A DNA stretch of 64,000 bases from JBFONV01 sp040779335 (GCA_040779335.1 JBFONV010000001.1:248001-312000); one strand, 5' to 3'. Counted from the first letter of the stretch, positions 8,391 to 18,381 are shown. Notes: generated from the sequence alone by a model not told the origin. Numbers and translations are program-made.

Positions 8391-9662
8391 CTAGGTTTTC
8401 TTTAAAATATTCAATTGTTGGGCATCGGAAAAGCTGGCATAGGATGAAGTAATTATCTTGTCTCCGACCTTTAAACCAGAAATAATTTCAATACTTTGTG
8501 GGTTTTTCCTACCAGTACGGATTAGCTGTTTTCTAGCCTGAGATCCGCTTTGAGATAATACAAAAGCCCAATTTCCAGCGGTATTTTGAATGAAGCCACC
8601 GTTAGCCATTTGCAGTTTTGACTCACTACTAGAGAGTTTTAATTTAAGCTGCAAGCTCTGACCAAGGCGCAAGCTTTTCATTGCTTCTGGCTTATCTATG
8701 CTGAAATCAATTTTGAATGTGCCTTTATCAATACCAGGATAAATTTTAAGAATGGAAACTTGATGCTCTTGCTGTCCTATTTCAAAGCTTGCTTTTTGCC
8801 CTTTGTTAACGCGGTTAATATAAAACTCATCTACTAATGCAGAAACTTTGTATTTCTTGATGAGGTCGACTTGACCAATTCGCTGCCCGTTGCGCTTTGA
8901 TTCGCCAACTTTTGCATCTAAAAAGGTGAGCTGTCCTGAAGTAGGAGCTTTTATAATAAGCTTATCTAAACTCGATCTAGAAATGGCTAAATTGGCTTCT
9001 AATGTTTTAATACTTTGAGCTAATTGCTCTAGTTGTTGAGTCTGCAACAATGCTTCTTTTTTCTGACTCTGTTTAACTGTTTCTCTATACCTAATTTGAA
9101 ACTGCAATTCGTCCTGTACCTGCTCGAACTCTCTAGTTGAAATAAGATCCTTCTTAATAAGTTGCTGATTTCTTTTAAATTCTTTTTCGAGCCTCAACAC
9201 TTCATAATCAAGCTCAATAATGTCTCTTTTTAGTTTTAACTGATTTTGTTCAAGCGCAAGGCGTGTGTTACGCATGTTATTGATCTGTTCAGAAACTTCT
9301 GCTTCACGAGCGAGTACATTTAGCTGTAAATTGGTGTTACTAAGTTTTAAGATAGGCTGTTCTTTTTCTACCAGTGCTCCTTCTTGAAGGTAGACTTGTT
9401 CGACAAGACCACCGTCTATCGCATCGATAAATATTGTTTCTTCGGGCTCCACTAACCCCCTTAAAGGTACATATTCGCTAAATTGCCCTTGAAATACTGT
9501 ACTGACAACGAGAGAGTTTGCTTCTACATTATAAACTTTGCCACTACTTGTATCATTGCTTGCAAACACAATTGCACCAGAAAGGCTGATTAGACTTATC
9601 AAGCCAATACCATATTTTAAGTATTGGCTGTTGTTCGATTTAGTTGAAATTGGTTTGTCCAT
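8391..9662 (-). CDS. HlyD/MacA-type periplasmic adaptor (membrane fusion protein)
   Basis: This 423-residue protein has an N-terminal membrane anchor (about 16-35). A lipoyl/barrel-sandwich half (DGGLVEQVYLQEGALVEKEQPILKL) is followed by a long coiled coil (about 115-235, rich in E, Q, K, L), the second lipoyl half (APTSGQLTFLDAKVGE), beta-barrel and membrane-proximal domains. It has a strong AGGAGG ribosome-binding site before the ATG. As the first gene before the ATPase and permease it completes a MacA-MacB-like pump; no outer-membrane channel gene is nearby, so a shared TolC is likely. Confidence 0.92.
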   Translation of the reverse strand: MDKPISTKSNNSQYLKYGIGLISLISLSGAIVFASNDTSSGKVYNVEANSLVVSTVFQGQFSEYVPLRGLVEPEETIFIDAIDGGLVEQVYLQEGALVEKEQPILKLSNTNLQLNVLAREAEVSEQINNMRNTRLALEQNQLKLKRDIIELDYEVLRLEKEFKRNQQLIKKDLISTREFEQVQDELQFQIRYRETVKQSQKKEALLQTQQLEQLAQSIKTLEANLAISRSSLDKLIIKAPTSGQLTFLDAKVGESKRNGQRIGQVDLIKKYKVSALVDEFYINRVNKGQKASFEIGQQEHQVSILKIYPGIDKGTFKIDFSIDKPEAMKSLRLGQSLQLKLKLSSSESKLQMANGGFIQNTAGNWAFVLSQSGSQARKQLIRTGRKNPQSIEIISGLKVGDKIITSSYASFSDAQQLNILKKT

Positions 9663-9823
9663 AATTCCTCCTGCTTATGAGTAAACAGAGAGTGAACGGA
9701 ACTATGAAAAAAGTAATGAGTAAGTTAGGAAATATCCGTGAAACCATTGGAACAAGTTGTGACCAAAGCAGGACTGATATTTTTTTGTTGATTTTCCAGG
9801 GCGTTAGCTGTTTTTTGTCGGGG

Positions 9824-11938
9824 TTATTCCGATACAGTTCTCATCACATCTGCAATTGATTGACTCATTTTTGTATATATAATTCCCTGATTATTAGCGC
9901 TAAAGTCGACTCTTGCTGGCAAATTTCGCCATAAAGAAGCAACATCAGAACCTAATGGAACTGACACAAGCTGTCCTGTTTTTTGAGAAAAACAAACCAA
10001 TTCTCCATCAATTAGATGCAAATTCAGTTGTCTAGATTCGACCGCAGGATGACAATTCATAGCAAGAGACTTAGTAACCTGGCCTTGCTCTGTCATTAAT
10101 GTGATCTGGTTTTCTTGTTGAGAAACAAGTGCAAATAACTGTAGTTTGGGTATAAAAATGCCTCCATAGTAGCCATCAGCAATATCAGTTAGCGTTTCAG
10201 TGGCTATATGATAGCTTGATACTTGCCAGTTATTATTTCTTATCGTAGTAAACAATAGCCTTTCTTCATTTTGCCAGCTGACTGCTTGTATAGATCTATT
10301 ACTCAGTGGCAATCTTGCAACATGTTTAGTGTTAATATCAGCAATAAACAGCTGGTTGTCAGCTAATATTAATAGCTGCTGATCGGAAGGCGAAAAAGTT
10401 AAATCATACAACTTCACATGATACTCAAAGTTCGTAATTTTTATTGGCTCTTTCATACCGTTACGACCTTCTTCAACAAAATAAACCTCAGAATTTGAAG
10501 TTCTTTTCGACACAAATGCATAGTTATTACTTTTATTAGCTAAGGTCGGCAAATAATCCATGACTGACGAGTTACTTTCTGCAACCCCCCCTTCAAGAAA
10601 TTGACTTTCTTCTCCATCTGCTTGGTATACAAGGTCTCGATTTAATAGGTAAGAGACAAAAACAAAGTCCCTGTTATTGTTAAGCCGCTGCACATGCTTC
10701 ACTCGGGAAGTATTACTTGCCACCACCGATAGCTTTTCTCCAGAAAGTGTACTTTGCCATAATTCATACGCGGGATGGGGAGATGGGTGCACTATACTTT
10801 GGCTATCATGATTAAAAGCAACAGAGCGCATTAGATAATCTAACTGCCCTGTTTTTTTCAATACAGAGCTTTGGAAATTAAGTGTGTAAATAGCAGTAAT
10901 CGGTTCAAATTCACTATTAAGCATCACTAAATATTCACCATTTGGCGAAACATCAAATGAATAGTTACCTTTGCCAACAGTGATTGGCTGATTCACAATT
11001 TCTTTTTGCCCGCTTTTTAGATCAATTTTAAAAATTTGGTAACCGTTAGTGCTGGTTAAGCGATCATTAAATAGGAATGACTTTCCATCAGGACTAAATA
11101 AAAAATGAGGGTTACTATATTCACTACAATTGGTTAATGGTTCCCAAGTATTTGTTTGCTCTATGGTTGATAAAGAAGCTAAATAAATGACACAACTCTG
11201 TTTCGATTGAGATAAAAATGCAACTTGTTCATTGTTATACGACCAAACTATTTTCGACAAATCCATGTCTGGTTGTTGTACAGTTTTTTTCTCGTGCTGC
11301 TTTAAGTTTTCAATAACTAAATATTTAGCCCCATTGGTAGTTATTTTTGTATAAGCTAAACGGTTTAGATCAGGTGATACTGTGGGAAATAGCTCTTGAC
11401 TAACTTCTCTTGTAAGAGCCTTTATTTGCTTAACTTTTAAAGAGGGACTTGAAGAAATAGGCCAATAAAAAAACAATATATAGGCTAAAACTAATAATCC
11501 CAATATGATTTTGCTACTTACTTTGAAGCCAGTTCCTTTTGTCGAAATACTTGTACTTAATTCAAGCTTAGATGAGTTAGCTAAACCAACTGCGTCTTTA
11601 TCTCTTTTCAAGAATACAGAGTCATCACTAGCTACAAATGACTGTAACATGCGATATCCTTTTCGAGGTGCAGTAACAATAAACTGTGGAGATTTTGGGT
11701 CATCCCCTAAAGCCTTTCTCACCTTAACTAAGGTTCGAGTAATAGCATTTTCGGTAACTAAGGTTCCAGCCCAGACATGCTCCATAAGTTCATCTTTACT
11801 GATAACTCTCTGACTATTTAAGCAAAAATATAACAACAATTCATATACTTTTGGAGCAAGAGTGATGACTTCACCATTGCAATTTAACACCTGATTTTGT
11901 GTGTCAATTTCAATGTCTTGGCATTGTAAATAGCGCAA
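9824..11938 (-). CDS. ToxR/CadC-like membrane regulator with periplasmic beta-propeller sensor
   Basis: The 704 residues begin with an OmpR-type winged helix (about 1-105; LLLYFCLNSQRVISKDELMEHVWAG, ALGDDPKSPQFIVTAPRKGYRM). A single transmembrane helix follows at about 147-165, then some 530 residues of WD40/TolB-like repeats (SPDGKSFLFN, SPNGEYLVML, SPSDQQLLIL). This is a one-component regulator whose propeller would sense a periplasmic signal. It precedes the exporter operon on the same strand by about 160 bp and is its likely activator. A homologous regulator lies at 15796. Confidence 0.9.
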   Translation of the reverse strand: MRYLQCQDIEIDTQNQVLNCNGEVITLAPKVYELLLYFCLNSQRVISKDELMEHVWAGTLVTENAITRTLVKVRKALGDDPKSPQFIVTAPRKGYRMLQSFVASDDSVFLKRDKDAVGLANSSKLELSTSISTKGTGFKVSSKIILGLLVLAYILFFYWPISSSPSLKVKQIKALTREVSQELFPTVSPDLNRLAYTKITTNGAKYLVIENLKQHEKKTVQQPDMDLSKIVWSYNNEQVAFLSQSKQSCVIYLASLSTIEQTNTWEPLTNCSEYSNPHFLFSPDGKSFLFNDRLTSTNGYQIFKIDLKSGQKEIVNQPITVGKGNYSFDVSPNGEYLVMLNSEFEPITAIYTLNFQSSVLKKTGQLDYLMRSVAFNHDSQSIVHPSPHPAYELWQSTLSGEKLSVVASNTSRVKHVQRLNNNRDFVFVSYLLNRDLVYQADGEESQFLEGGVAESNSSVMDYLPTLANKSNNYAFVSKRTSNSEVYFVEEGRNGMKEPIKITNFEYHVKLYDLTFSPSDQQLLILADNQLFIADINTKHVARLPLSNRSIQAVSWQNEERLLFTTIRNNNWQVSSYHIATETLTDIADGYYGGIFIPKLQLFALVSQQENQITLMTEQGQVTKSLAMNCHPAVESRQLNLHLIDGELVCFSQKTGQLVSVPLGSDVASLWRNLPARVDFSANNQGIIYTKMSQSIADVMRTVSE

Positions 11939-12217
11939 CCCAATTCCTTTTTTTTATTAGTCTAACTAATTTATATTGCTTTACATCTTACTGTAAATAC
12001 CAAACTTAGGTAAATAGTCCAACAGATAAATAAGTAATTGTAACGATGATAGTAATTATAAAGTAATGGATTTATCTTGTTGTTTTTTATGGTTATTCAT
12101 GAAGTGGTCACATCTATTCCATTACTGCTTCCTAACTTTTCACCTTTAGTTCATTCTTTCATAAAAGTTATTGACTACTTTAATCGCATTCAAAACAAAT
12201 TTAAGTAAAGAAGTAAA

Positions 12218-12982
12218 ATGAAAATCTATCTAGTTCGCTTTATATTGAATGTTTTTTCAGTGCAATTTTTTGTATGGACTATTGCAGGCGTATTTACTTA
12301 TAACGCAAATGCTGAACAACCAACTGAAAAAACATTAAATAACAATAAGGTTTTATTCGTTATCTCAAGTGACAAGCACGGTTATTGGCTCCCAGAAGTG
12401 GTAGAGCCTTACTATCTGTTAAACAAAGCAGGATACAAAATCGATATTGCTAGCCCAAAAGGAGGTAAAGGCATAAAAAGGGGAGTTAGCAGAATGGATT
12501 ATTTTCATAAAAACTGGCTTAAAGTATCAAAACTTAATGAGCAACTTGATTCAACTATTTCGTTGTCAAATATTAACCCGTTGGATTATCAAGCGGTGTA
12601 TTTTGCTGGTGGTGCTGGTCCTATGTTTGATCTGATTGATAACATAAAAACACAATATATTTCTCGTGTTATCTATGAAAATAATGGTCTAATCGCTGCT
12701 GCTTGTCATGGCCCCGCTGCCGTAATTAATACCAAGTTATCAAACGGCGAGTATTTGATTAAAGGTAAAAGTATTACTGCTAAAGCCAATATTGAAGAAG
12801 GATTTTGGGCGAGAACTAGCTACCCTTACTTACTTGAAGATAAAATAAAAGAATTCGGTGGGCACTATACTGCAGCCGATAAAGGCAAACCACATGTCGT
12901 TGTTGATGGTCAGTTAATTACAGGGCAAAACCCAGCATCCGCGGCTTTAGTTGCTAAGAAAATGCTGGAATATTTAAATTGA
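12218..12982 (+). CDS. Exported DJ-1/PfpI (class I glutamine amidotransferase-like) protein
   Basis: A signal peptide (about residues 1-32) precedes a DJ-1/PfpI domain: KVLFVISSDKHGYWLPE, YKIDIASPKGG, and the nucleophile elbow AAACHGPAAVI with Cys near residue 168. Size and the E-V-V-E-P insertion resemble the Hsp31-like subgroup, whose members act as glyoxalases/deglycases or chaperones; those are normally cytoplasmic, so the signal peptide is unusual. Flanking genes face away or converge, so it is monocistronic. Confidence 0.85.
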   Translation: MKIYLVRFILNVFSVQFFVWTIAGVFTYNANAEQPTEKTLNNNKVLFVISSDKHGYWLPEVVEPYYLLNKAGYKIDIASPKGGKGIKRGVSRMDYFHKNWLKVSKLNEQLDSTISLSNINPLDYQAVYFAGGAGPMFDLIDNIKTQYISRVIYENNGLIAAACHGPAAVINTKLSNGEYLIKGKSITAKANIEEGFWARTSYPYLLEDKIKEFGGHYTAADKGKPHVVVDGQLITGQNPASAALVAKKMLEYLN

Positions 12983-13232
12983 TTTTGTGTATTTCGTATA
13001 GTTTTATTTTATTCAACATTCCTTGTATTTAAGGTTATTATTAAGCGTTATATATTACCTAATCCATCAATGTTTTTAGTCTTTAAATGTATTAAAGTGC
13101 ATCTAACAGTGAACGATCAATGAAAGTACCTGACTTATCATTTTGCTAAATATTTTGGCTCATCTATTAATAAAATTATGATGATATCTCCCTTTAAATA
13201 TTCGCGAATAAATTTAAAAATAGAAGGTTACA

Positions 13233-14015
13233 TCACATTGCGTAAACACTCGACAAGCCTTTAAATAATGAGATGTAGTAATTTGTAATGTGGTTTTCAT
13301 CCTCAAATAAGCGGTATTGCCACTTAAAGCTTAAAGGTGACTTCTCTTTAAGCTGCTGAACAAATATATTTATTTCTTCTATTACATCTGCACCTTCTTC
13401 TTTTTCACTTGCCGAACTAATAAACAACTGTTTATTTTTTAAAGTATTTATATTCATGTCAATAAATAGCTTGGTAAATATTTCCCTTTTATTAACCATT
13501 AAAGGAGGGCCTGCAGCTATGAATCGATTAAATACACTTGGTTGATTCGCTAGCATACTTATAGAGAAATAAGCCGCTAATGAATGACCAAAAATCGTAT
13601 TGTCATTGTTAGTTCTAAACCTGCTATTCATATAATTTAGAACTTCATACTGAATGAAATTAGCAAACTTATCTTTTTCAATAGCTAAGTTTCTTGTTCT
13701 CGACCCCTCTACTTCACCGTTAAGTATCGCAACAATAATAAGTTCGGGTATTTTGTTTTGTTCACTCAATAACTTACTCGCGAGTATTGAGTGTTCAAAG
13801 TGTCTTTCCCCATCTAACAAATAAAGTACGGGATAGTTTTTATTACTGTTTTCATAACTGCTGGGAACCTTTATTAATAGGCTTCTTGTCTCCCCTAATA
13901 TTTTTGAATGTAGTGTGTAATTGCTGCGTGATACGTCAGCCATATCTAAGTGTTCACTAGCAAAAGCTTGATACGAGAACATCAATAAAAAAATGAATAG
14001 GATTTTCCGTTTCAT
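13233..14015 (-). CDS. Exported alpha/beta hydrolase, esterase D family
   Basis: This 260-residue protein has a signal peptide (residues 1-19, FSYQAFA) and an esterase D-type fold: YPVLYLLDGERHF, then the nucleophile elbow FGHSLAAYFS with Ser near residue 144, and a C-terminal ENHITNYY supplying the His. The family includes S-formylglutathione hydrolase and siderophore esterases (IroE/Fes type), so siderophore or carbohydrate-ester cleavage is possible. The start overlaps the stop of the upstream hydrolase gene by 4 nt (ATGA), so the two are translationally coupled. Confidence 0.87.
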   Translation of the reverse strand: MKRKILFIFLLMFSYQAFASEHLDMADVSRSNYTLHSKILGETRSLLIKVPSSYENSNKNYPVLYLLDGERHFEHSILASKLLSEQNKIPELIIVAILNGEVEGSRTRNLAIEKDKFANFIQYEVLNYMNSRFRTNNDNTIFGHSLAAYFSISMLANQPSVFNRFIAAGPPLMVNKREIFTKLFIDMNINTLKNKQLFISSASEKEEGADVIEEINIFVQQLKEKSPLSFKWQYRLFEDENHITNYYISLFKGLSSVYAM

Positions 14016-15586
14016 TTGCCTTTCCTTGACTCGTTAAATAACCTTTTTATCAAAGTTTCTGCCGAAGGACGTTCAATGTTCAACGCGGTTTCGATCTCCT
14101 TCTTAGTTAACACACGTGCATGGTGAGAAGAGACAAGTAGGTCAAATTCAATCTCTAATTCCTTCGTTCTATGCAGTAACTCTTCCAATCTAAAATAAGT
14201 GTCTCCGTCGGGCCAATTAGCAGGGGAGTGAAACGCAGATTCAAAACTGCTACCAAAGATGTCTTCTGTAAATAATATTTTTTGTTTAGGTAAGTACACC
14301 GCTAGGTTGTGATTTGCGTGACTGGTTGGTAGGTCAAATAAGACAACTTCATCATTTGCGGAATCATTGATTTGTTCGAACATTACCAAGCGCTCATCGG
14401 AAAGCGGGGTTGGCAAATAAGATTGCACAGCTTCAATATGAGCTGGATGAATAATCAAGTTCGCACCTTGCTCCAGTACGTCTAACAATCCCATCATATG
14501 ATCGTTGTGGTGATGGGTCACAATGTGCTGCTTAATTGGCTTATTGACGCCTGTTTTTTCTCGTAATAGCGCCAATGCGTTCTTCCAAGCTTCCGTTTTA
14601 CTGTCCATCTGCCATGCGCCAGCTGAAATATAATAATCTCCGCGGTCTATAAATAAGGTATACCCCCAGTTTTGACCGACAAAATAAACACCTTTTGCCA
14701 ATTGGTTGAACATTAACGGGGATACGTTTAAATACTGTTTAGTTGTCTCCTGCTCATAACTAAAAGGGATTTTAAAAGCTGTCGGCATGGTTACATTGAA
14801 ACTTACTTGTCTGAATAAGGATTGTTGAACCGGCCCATTTGCATTGCCAACAAATAATGATTTAGCCCAAATAATTCCATCAGTGTTGATGTGAGCCCAA
14901 AAATCATAACTATTGATCTTGCCAGCTTGCTTTATTAAAACGCGGCTTAAATAGCCGGTTTGTTGATTGATATAGACGCGGTATTCATTGGCTTCACCCG
15001 AGCGAACAGTTAACACATCGTGCACTTGTCCTTGAATATGCGCCGTATCTGTCCATTTAGAATTAGCTTTATCCATGAATAACTTTTTCACCACAATAGT
15101 GTCTAGCAGTCGTTCTGTGCCCAACCCTGTATTTTCAAAGGTGATACGAGTTGAAGGTTTGTATTGCTTTAGAGCATGATCAATATTTAGCCCTTTGTTG
15201 TCTTTGTATATTCGATGGGTGACGGTCGGTACATTACTACCATGACTGCCAACTAATCTAGTCGTCGCTTGTTTATACACTTTTTGTTGATTAACAAAAT
15301 CGACAGCATATTCCGTTTGGTTTTCACTTAAATACGAAACCATCTGTCCCTGAAGCGAGTCACTGCTTTGCCATTGAGAGTAACTATGTCCCTTACTTTT
15401 AAGCGTTAAAGTTTCCAAGTTAAGTAATTTCTGTCCGCCGTATGCAGCAACGGCCTTATTTATTACGTCGTAAGCTCTGTCATCAGCGTAGGATTGAGCA
15501 CTCACTGTAAGCAACGTGATGATCAGGCTTTTAGGTATTAACCTGAAAAAGCCATTACATTTGACTCTCAAATTTATGTTTTGCAT
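14012..15586 (-). CDS. Exported metallo-beta-lactamase-fold hydrolase
   Basis: This 524-residue protein has a signal peptide (to about residue 34, SAQSYA). An N-terminal domain of about 250 residues follows (AYGGQKLLNLETLTLKSKG), then an MBL domain with zinc ligands HHHNDHMMGLLDV near residue 361, the downstream His in SHANHNLAVYLP, FTEDIFG and a final SSHHARVL. Proteins of this layout are periplasmic hydrolases of unknown substrate. It shares an operon with the esterase and is divergent from the propeller regulator at 15796, its probable controller. Confidence 0.88.
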   Translation of the reverse strand: MQNINLRVKCNGFFRLIPKSLIITLLTVSAQSYADDRAYDVINKAVAAYGGQKLLNLETLTLKSKGHSYSQWQSSDSLQGQMVSYLSENQTEYAVDFVNQQKVYKQATTRLVGSHGSNVPTVTHRIYKDNKGLNIDHALKQYKPSTRITFENTGLGTERLLDTIVVKKLFMDKANSKWTDTAHIQGQVHDVLTVRSGEANEYRVYINQQTGYLSRVLIKQAGKINSYDFWAHINTDGIIWAKSLFVGNANGPVQQSLFRQVSFNVTMPTAFKIPFSYEQETTKQYLNVSPLMFNQLAKGVYFVGQNWGYTLFIDRGDYYISAGAWQMDSKTEAWKNALALLREKTGVNKPIKQHIVTHHHNDHMMGLLDVLEQGANLIIHPAHIEAVQSYLPTPLSDERLVMFEQINDSANDEVVLFDLPTSHANHNLAVYLPKQKILFTEDIFGSSFESAFHSPANWPDGDTYFRLEELLHRTKELEIEFDLLVSSHHARVLTKKEIETALNIERPSAETLIKRLFNESRKGK

Positions 15587-15763
15587 TCCATTCTCTATTA
15601 AATTGGTTTGTTATTTTGATTGTCATCGAATTTAACAATACCTCCGTGGACAAACCACAATGGCAAGCTTATGAATAGCTGATGAAATGCTGATGACCTT
15701 GATTTTAGTGCGTTTTATCGTAATTATTTTGAATCGCTAGACAGTAAATTTAATTATCACTAG

Positions 15764-15778
15764 ACTCTAGCCTAGAGT
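15764..15778. promoter_or_regulatory. Palindrome ACTCTAG-C-CTAGAGT before the propeller regulator
   Basis: A perfect 7-1-7 inverted repeat lies 17 bp upstream of the regulator start, inside the divergent promoter region shared with the hydrolase-esterase operon. It is a candidate autoregulatory operator. A related CTAGAC also occurs at 15737. Confidence 0.45.
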
Positions 15779-15795
15779 TTAAAAAGTGTACCCAC

Positions 15796-17919
15796 ATGAC
15801 AGATACCAAAATTTTTTATATCGAAGAGTTTAAAATTGATCTTTCTCGTTCTGTCATATCTACCAACGAGCAAGAAGTTCAAGTTGAGCCAAAAGTCTTA
15901 AAAGTCTTACACCTGTTAGCAAGAAAACAGAATGAAGTTGTTTCTCATCAAGAATTGATGGAAGAAGTTTGGAGAGGCGCAGAAGTCGTACCAAACGCAC
16001 TGCAGCGCTGTATCGCAATATTAAGAAAGGAGCTTGGTGACAACGCGAAATCACCTACTATTATCGCTACTCATCCTAGAATTGGTTACCGATTAATTGC
16101 AAAGGTACGTTGGCAAACCAGCCCTGCCACCACAACGAATCTAGAATCAGAGTTCAAAACTACACAAATTCAGCCAAGTCTTTTTGCAAAGCTTTTCAGT
16201 CTTGGGCTTGTATTCATTATCCTCTCTGTTTTTTGGTTATATAATCAGTCCAAAGAGAATGAAGTATTATCCTTATACAGCCAAATTAAGCTCTTAACGC
16301 AAACGGATGCCCATGAATCGGACGCAATACTTAGCCCTGACGGCCAATATATTTTATTTAACCGTTATGCAGGCTCGTGCAAAAATCACATTTGGGCAAA
16401 AAATCTCGGAACACGACAAGAACACCAGTTAACTAAGCAACCAGGAGATTTCAGTTCAATAAGTTTCACCGACAATGGCCGCGAGCTAGTCTTTGCCGCT
16501 CGTCTTCATTGTGACTTTGAAGGTAATAGTCAAGTTAAACCTTATAGCAGTAATACCTGCTGGAGTATCGCCACCATAGATTTCTCTTTATCACTAGCAA
16601 ATCCACAAATTCCTAGCTACCGTAATCAGTGTGAGGTCGATAAATTAACAAAACCAGTCGCCTTATCTAATCATCAATACGCTTTTTTGCAGTATCAAAA
16701 TGGTAACTGGCAGTTAATGCATTACGACGATCTTAATAAGAAAACGTCGGCCCTTTATTGGTCAGACTCGATTTATCATTTTGACTATAATGCAACAAAT
16801 AAACGTTTTGCTGTATTTGCACGTGACGCTGACTTAAATAACGTATTAACGTTGTTAGACCGCCAAGGCAATATTGAGACTCGTCAATTAATCAACACTC
16901 CCGCGTATTTCAGCCGCAATCAAATGCTTAAGGGCAACTTTGAACCCGACGGAAAATACTTGTTAGCAGTTAGTAATAAGCAATTATACAAAATTGAATT
17001 AAACGGAAAGGTTGAGGCCATTCAAGTGCCAGTAAACAACCTTGTCTCTGCAGTACAAAAGCCGCTAAGCACTGACTTAGTGGCGATACAAGGTCACAAA
17101 GATGTTGATGTCGCGCAGGTCCTGTTATCTGAAAACTCCGAACTAAAGGCTTTATCAGACTTAAATAGCGTAATGCTCCCCTTTAAAAGCTTAGGTCGTA
17201 CTAAAGCACAAGAGCGGTACGCTAAATATCAGCCTAATGGCGATAAAATTGCTTTTATTTCAGACCGAAATGGTCATGACCAAATTTGGCTCATAGACAA
17301 TCAAATAGACACTATATCTCCACTTAAGTCAGATTATTTTAGCGGTCCGATTCAGGGTTATAGCTGGTCGCCCAATGGCTCACATTTATCGTGGATATTT
17401 AATGACCAATTAATACTTAGTGATCTAACTGGTAACACTCAAAAAGTAACAACTAAACGACCTTTATATTCAGTGTTAACTTGGTTCGACCAAAAACAAA
17501 TACTGGTATTGGCTCACGACGAAATGCCAAACGGCTTGTATCTTTTTAACTTGGACACCAAAGCTCTCACCCCATTAGGCATCAACAATGTAGAATATGC
17601 TTGGGTATCTAACGATACCCTCATATACAGTGATTTAATGGGACATGTTTTTTCAAGAAATTTAGCTATCGATAACAGAAGTAACGAGTCAAACCTTATA
17701 AGGGGATTAAATGGGCAGGCGATGCTTGTGCATCATGACAGTATTTATGGTGTCGATTTTAGCGACTTTTCTTTAAACCGTTACACCTTAGCTGGCGAAA
17801 AAATAGCTCACATTACAACACTTAAACCGACAGCTTGGAAAATCTCAGATTTAAGGGAACAACAGCTGCTATTAAGCCAGTTTATCGGGATTAATCAAGA
17901 GATAGTGCTCTTAAAGTAA
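15796..17919 (+). CDS. ToxR/CadC-like membrane regulator with beta-propeller sensor
   Basis: The 707 residues comprise an OmpR-type winged helix (about 1-105; NEVVSHQELMEEVWRGAEVVPNAL, ELGDNAKSPTIIATHPRIGYRL), a transmembrane helix (about 133-152) and a large TolB/WD40-like propeller (LSPDGQYILFNRYA, DKIAFISDRNGHDQIWLID, WSPNGSHLSWIF). It is closely similar in layout to the regulator at 9824. It is divergent from the MBL hydrolase-esterase operon, which suggests that this is its target. It would be activated by a periplasmic ligand or by protein contact. Confidence 0.9.
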   Translation: MTDTKIFYIEEFKIDLSRSVISTNEQEVQVEPKVLKVLHLLARKQNEVVSHQELMEEVWRGAEVVPNALQRCIAILRKELGDNAKSPTIIATHPRIGYRLIAKVRWQTSPATTTNLESEFKTTQIQPSLFAKLFSLGLVFIILSVFWLYNQSKENEVLSLYSQIKLLTQTDAHESDAILSPDGQYILFNRYAGSCKNHIWAKNLGTRQEHQLTKQPGDFSSISFTDNGRELVFAARLHCDFEGNSQVKPYSSNTCWSIATIDFSLSLANPQIPSYRNQCEVDKLTKPVALSNHQYAFLQYQNGNWQLMHYDDLNKKTSALYWSDSIYHFDYNATNKRFAVFARDADLNNVLTLLDRQGNIETRQLINTPAYFSRNQMLKGNFEPDGKYLLAVSNKQLYKIELNGKVEAIQVPVNNLVSAVQKPLSTDLVAIQGHKDVDVAQVLLSENSELKALSDLNSVMLPFKSLGRTKAQERYAKYQPNGDKIAFISDRNGHDQIWLIDNQIDTISPLKSDYFSGPIQGYSWSPNGSHLSWIFNDQLILSDLTGNTQKVTTKRPLYSVLTWFDQKQILVLAHDEMPNGLYLFNLDTKALTPLGINNVEYAWVSNDTLIYSDLMGHVFSRNLAIDNRSNESNLIRGLNGQAMLVHHDSIYGVDFSDFSLNRYTLAGEKIAHITTLKPTAWKISDLREQQLLLSQFIGINQEIVLLK

Positions 17920-17971
17920 GACCTCTTTGATAGTAGACTGACGATTAAAAAGAGGACTCATCACATCTGTC

Positions 17972-17991
17972 ATTTCGATAATTCTAGAAAT
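17972..17991. promoter_or_regulatory. Candidate ArsR-type operator 1
   Basis: ATTTCGATAATTCTAGAAAT lies 39 bp before the repressor start codon. A near-identical element, ATTCGATATATCTAGAAAT, lies before the next gene. ATTTC and GAAAT form the inverted ends, as in ArsR/SmtB operators. Confidence 0.6.
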
Positions 17992-18030
17992 GTGTTGACA
18001 TGTTGTTGGTTGAAAATTACACTTGCCAGC

Positions 18031-18321
18031 ATGAAACTAGAAAAAGCCGCAATCCAGCTCGCAGAGCTAGGACATGTTACTCGATTGGAAATATATCGCA
18101 TATTGGTTAAAGCCGGACATGAGGGGCTGCCTGTGTCTGCCATACAGAGCCAATTATCGGTACCAGGCTCCACTCTGTCGCATCATATTTCAAGATTGGT
18201 GCGAGCAGGGCTCGTTTCACAAGTAAGGGAAGGGCGAGTGTTGCGCTGTAACGCTCAATATCAAGAGTTAAATGCGTTAATCGCTTTTCTTTCCGATGAA
18301 TGTTGTATAGGCGGTAATTAA
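18031..18321 (+). CDS. ArsR-family metal(loid)-responsive repressor
   Basis: The start at 18031 (MKLEKAAIQLAELGHVTRLEIYRIL) fits the family; the frame extends upstream to 17992 but that part overlaps the operator region. The 96-residue protein has a full ArsR winged helix (PGSTLSHHISRLVRAGLVSQVREGR). A C-terminal SDECCIGG cysteine pair could bind As(III), Zn(II) or Cu(I). The canonical helix-3 ELCVCDL-type site is absent, so the sensing site differs from E. coli ArsR. It is first in an operon with the PF03773 permease. Confidence 0.85.
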   Translation: MKLEKAAIQLAELGHVTRLEIYRILVKAGHEGLPVSAIQSQLSVPGSTLSHHISRLVRAGLVSQVREGRVLRCNAQYQELNALIAFLSDECCIGGN

Positions 18322-18341
18322 CATTTTTTTTGGTTTTAATT

Positions 18342-18360
18342 ATTCGATATATCTAGAAAT
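18342..18360. promoter_or_regulatory. Candidate ArsR-type operator 2
   Basis: ATTCGATATATCTAGAAAT matches the element before the repressor gene (shared pattern TTCGATA-WWTCTAGAAAT) and ends 22 bp before the permease start codon. The permease may therefore have its own repressed promoter within the operon. Confidence 0.6.
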
Positions 18361-18381
18361 ATAGATTTAATGAGGTGTGAA

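Noticed and set aside
9677..9859. 60-codon plus-strand ORF between the adaptor and the propeller regulator
   Set aside because: No ribosome-binding site or similarity, and it runs into the 3' end of the regulator on the opposite strand.
17923..17955. CCTCTTT...AAAGAGG as a terminator after the propeller regulator
   Set aside because: The stem is only 7 bp with a 19-nt loop and no T-tract, so it is too weak to call.
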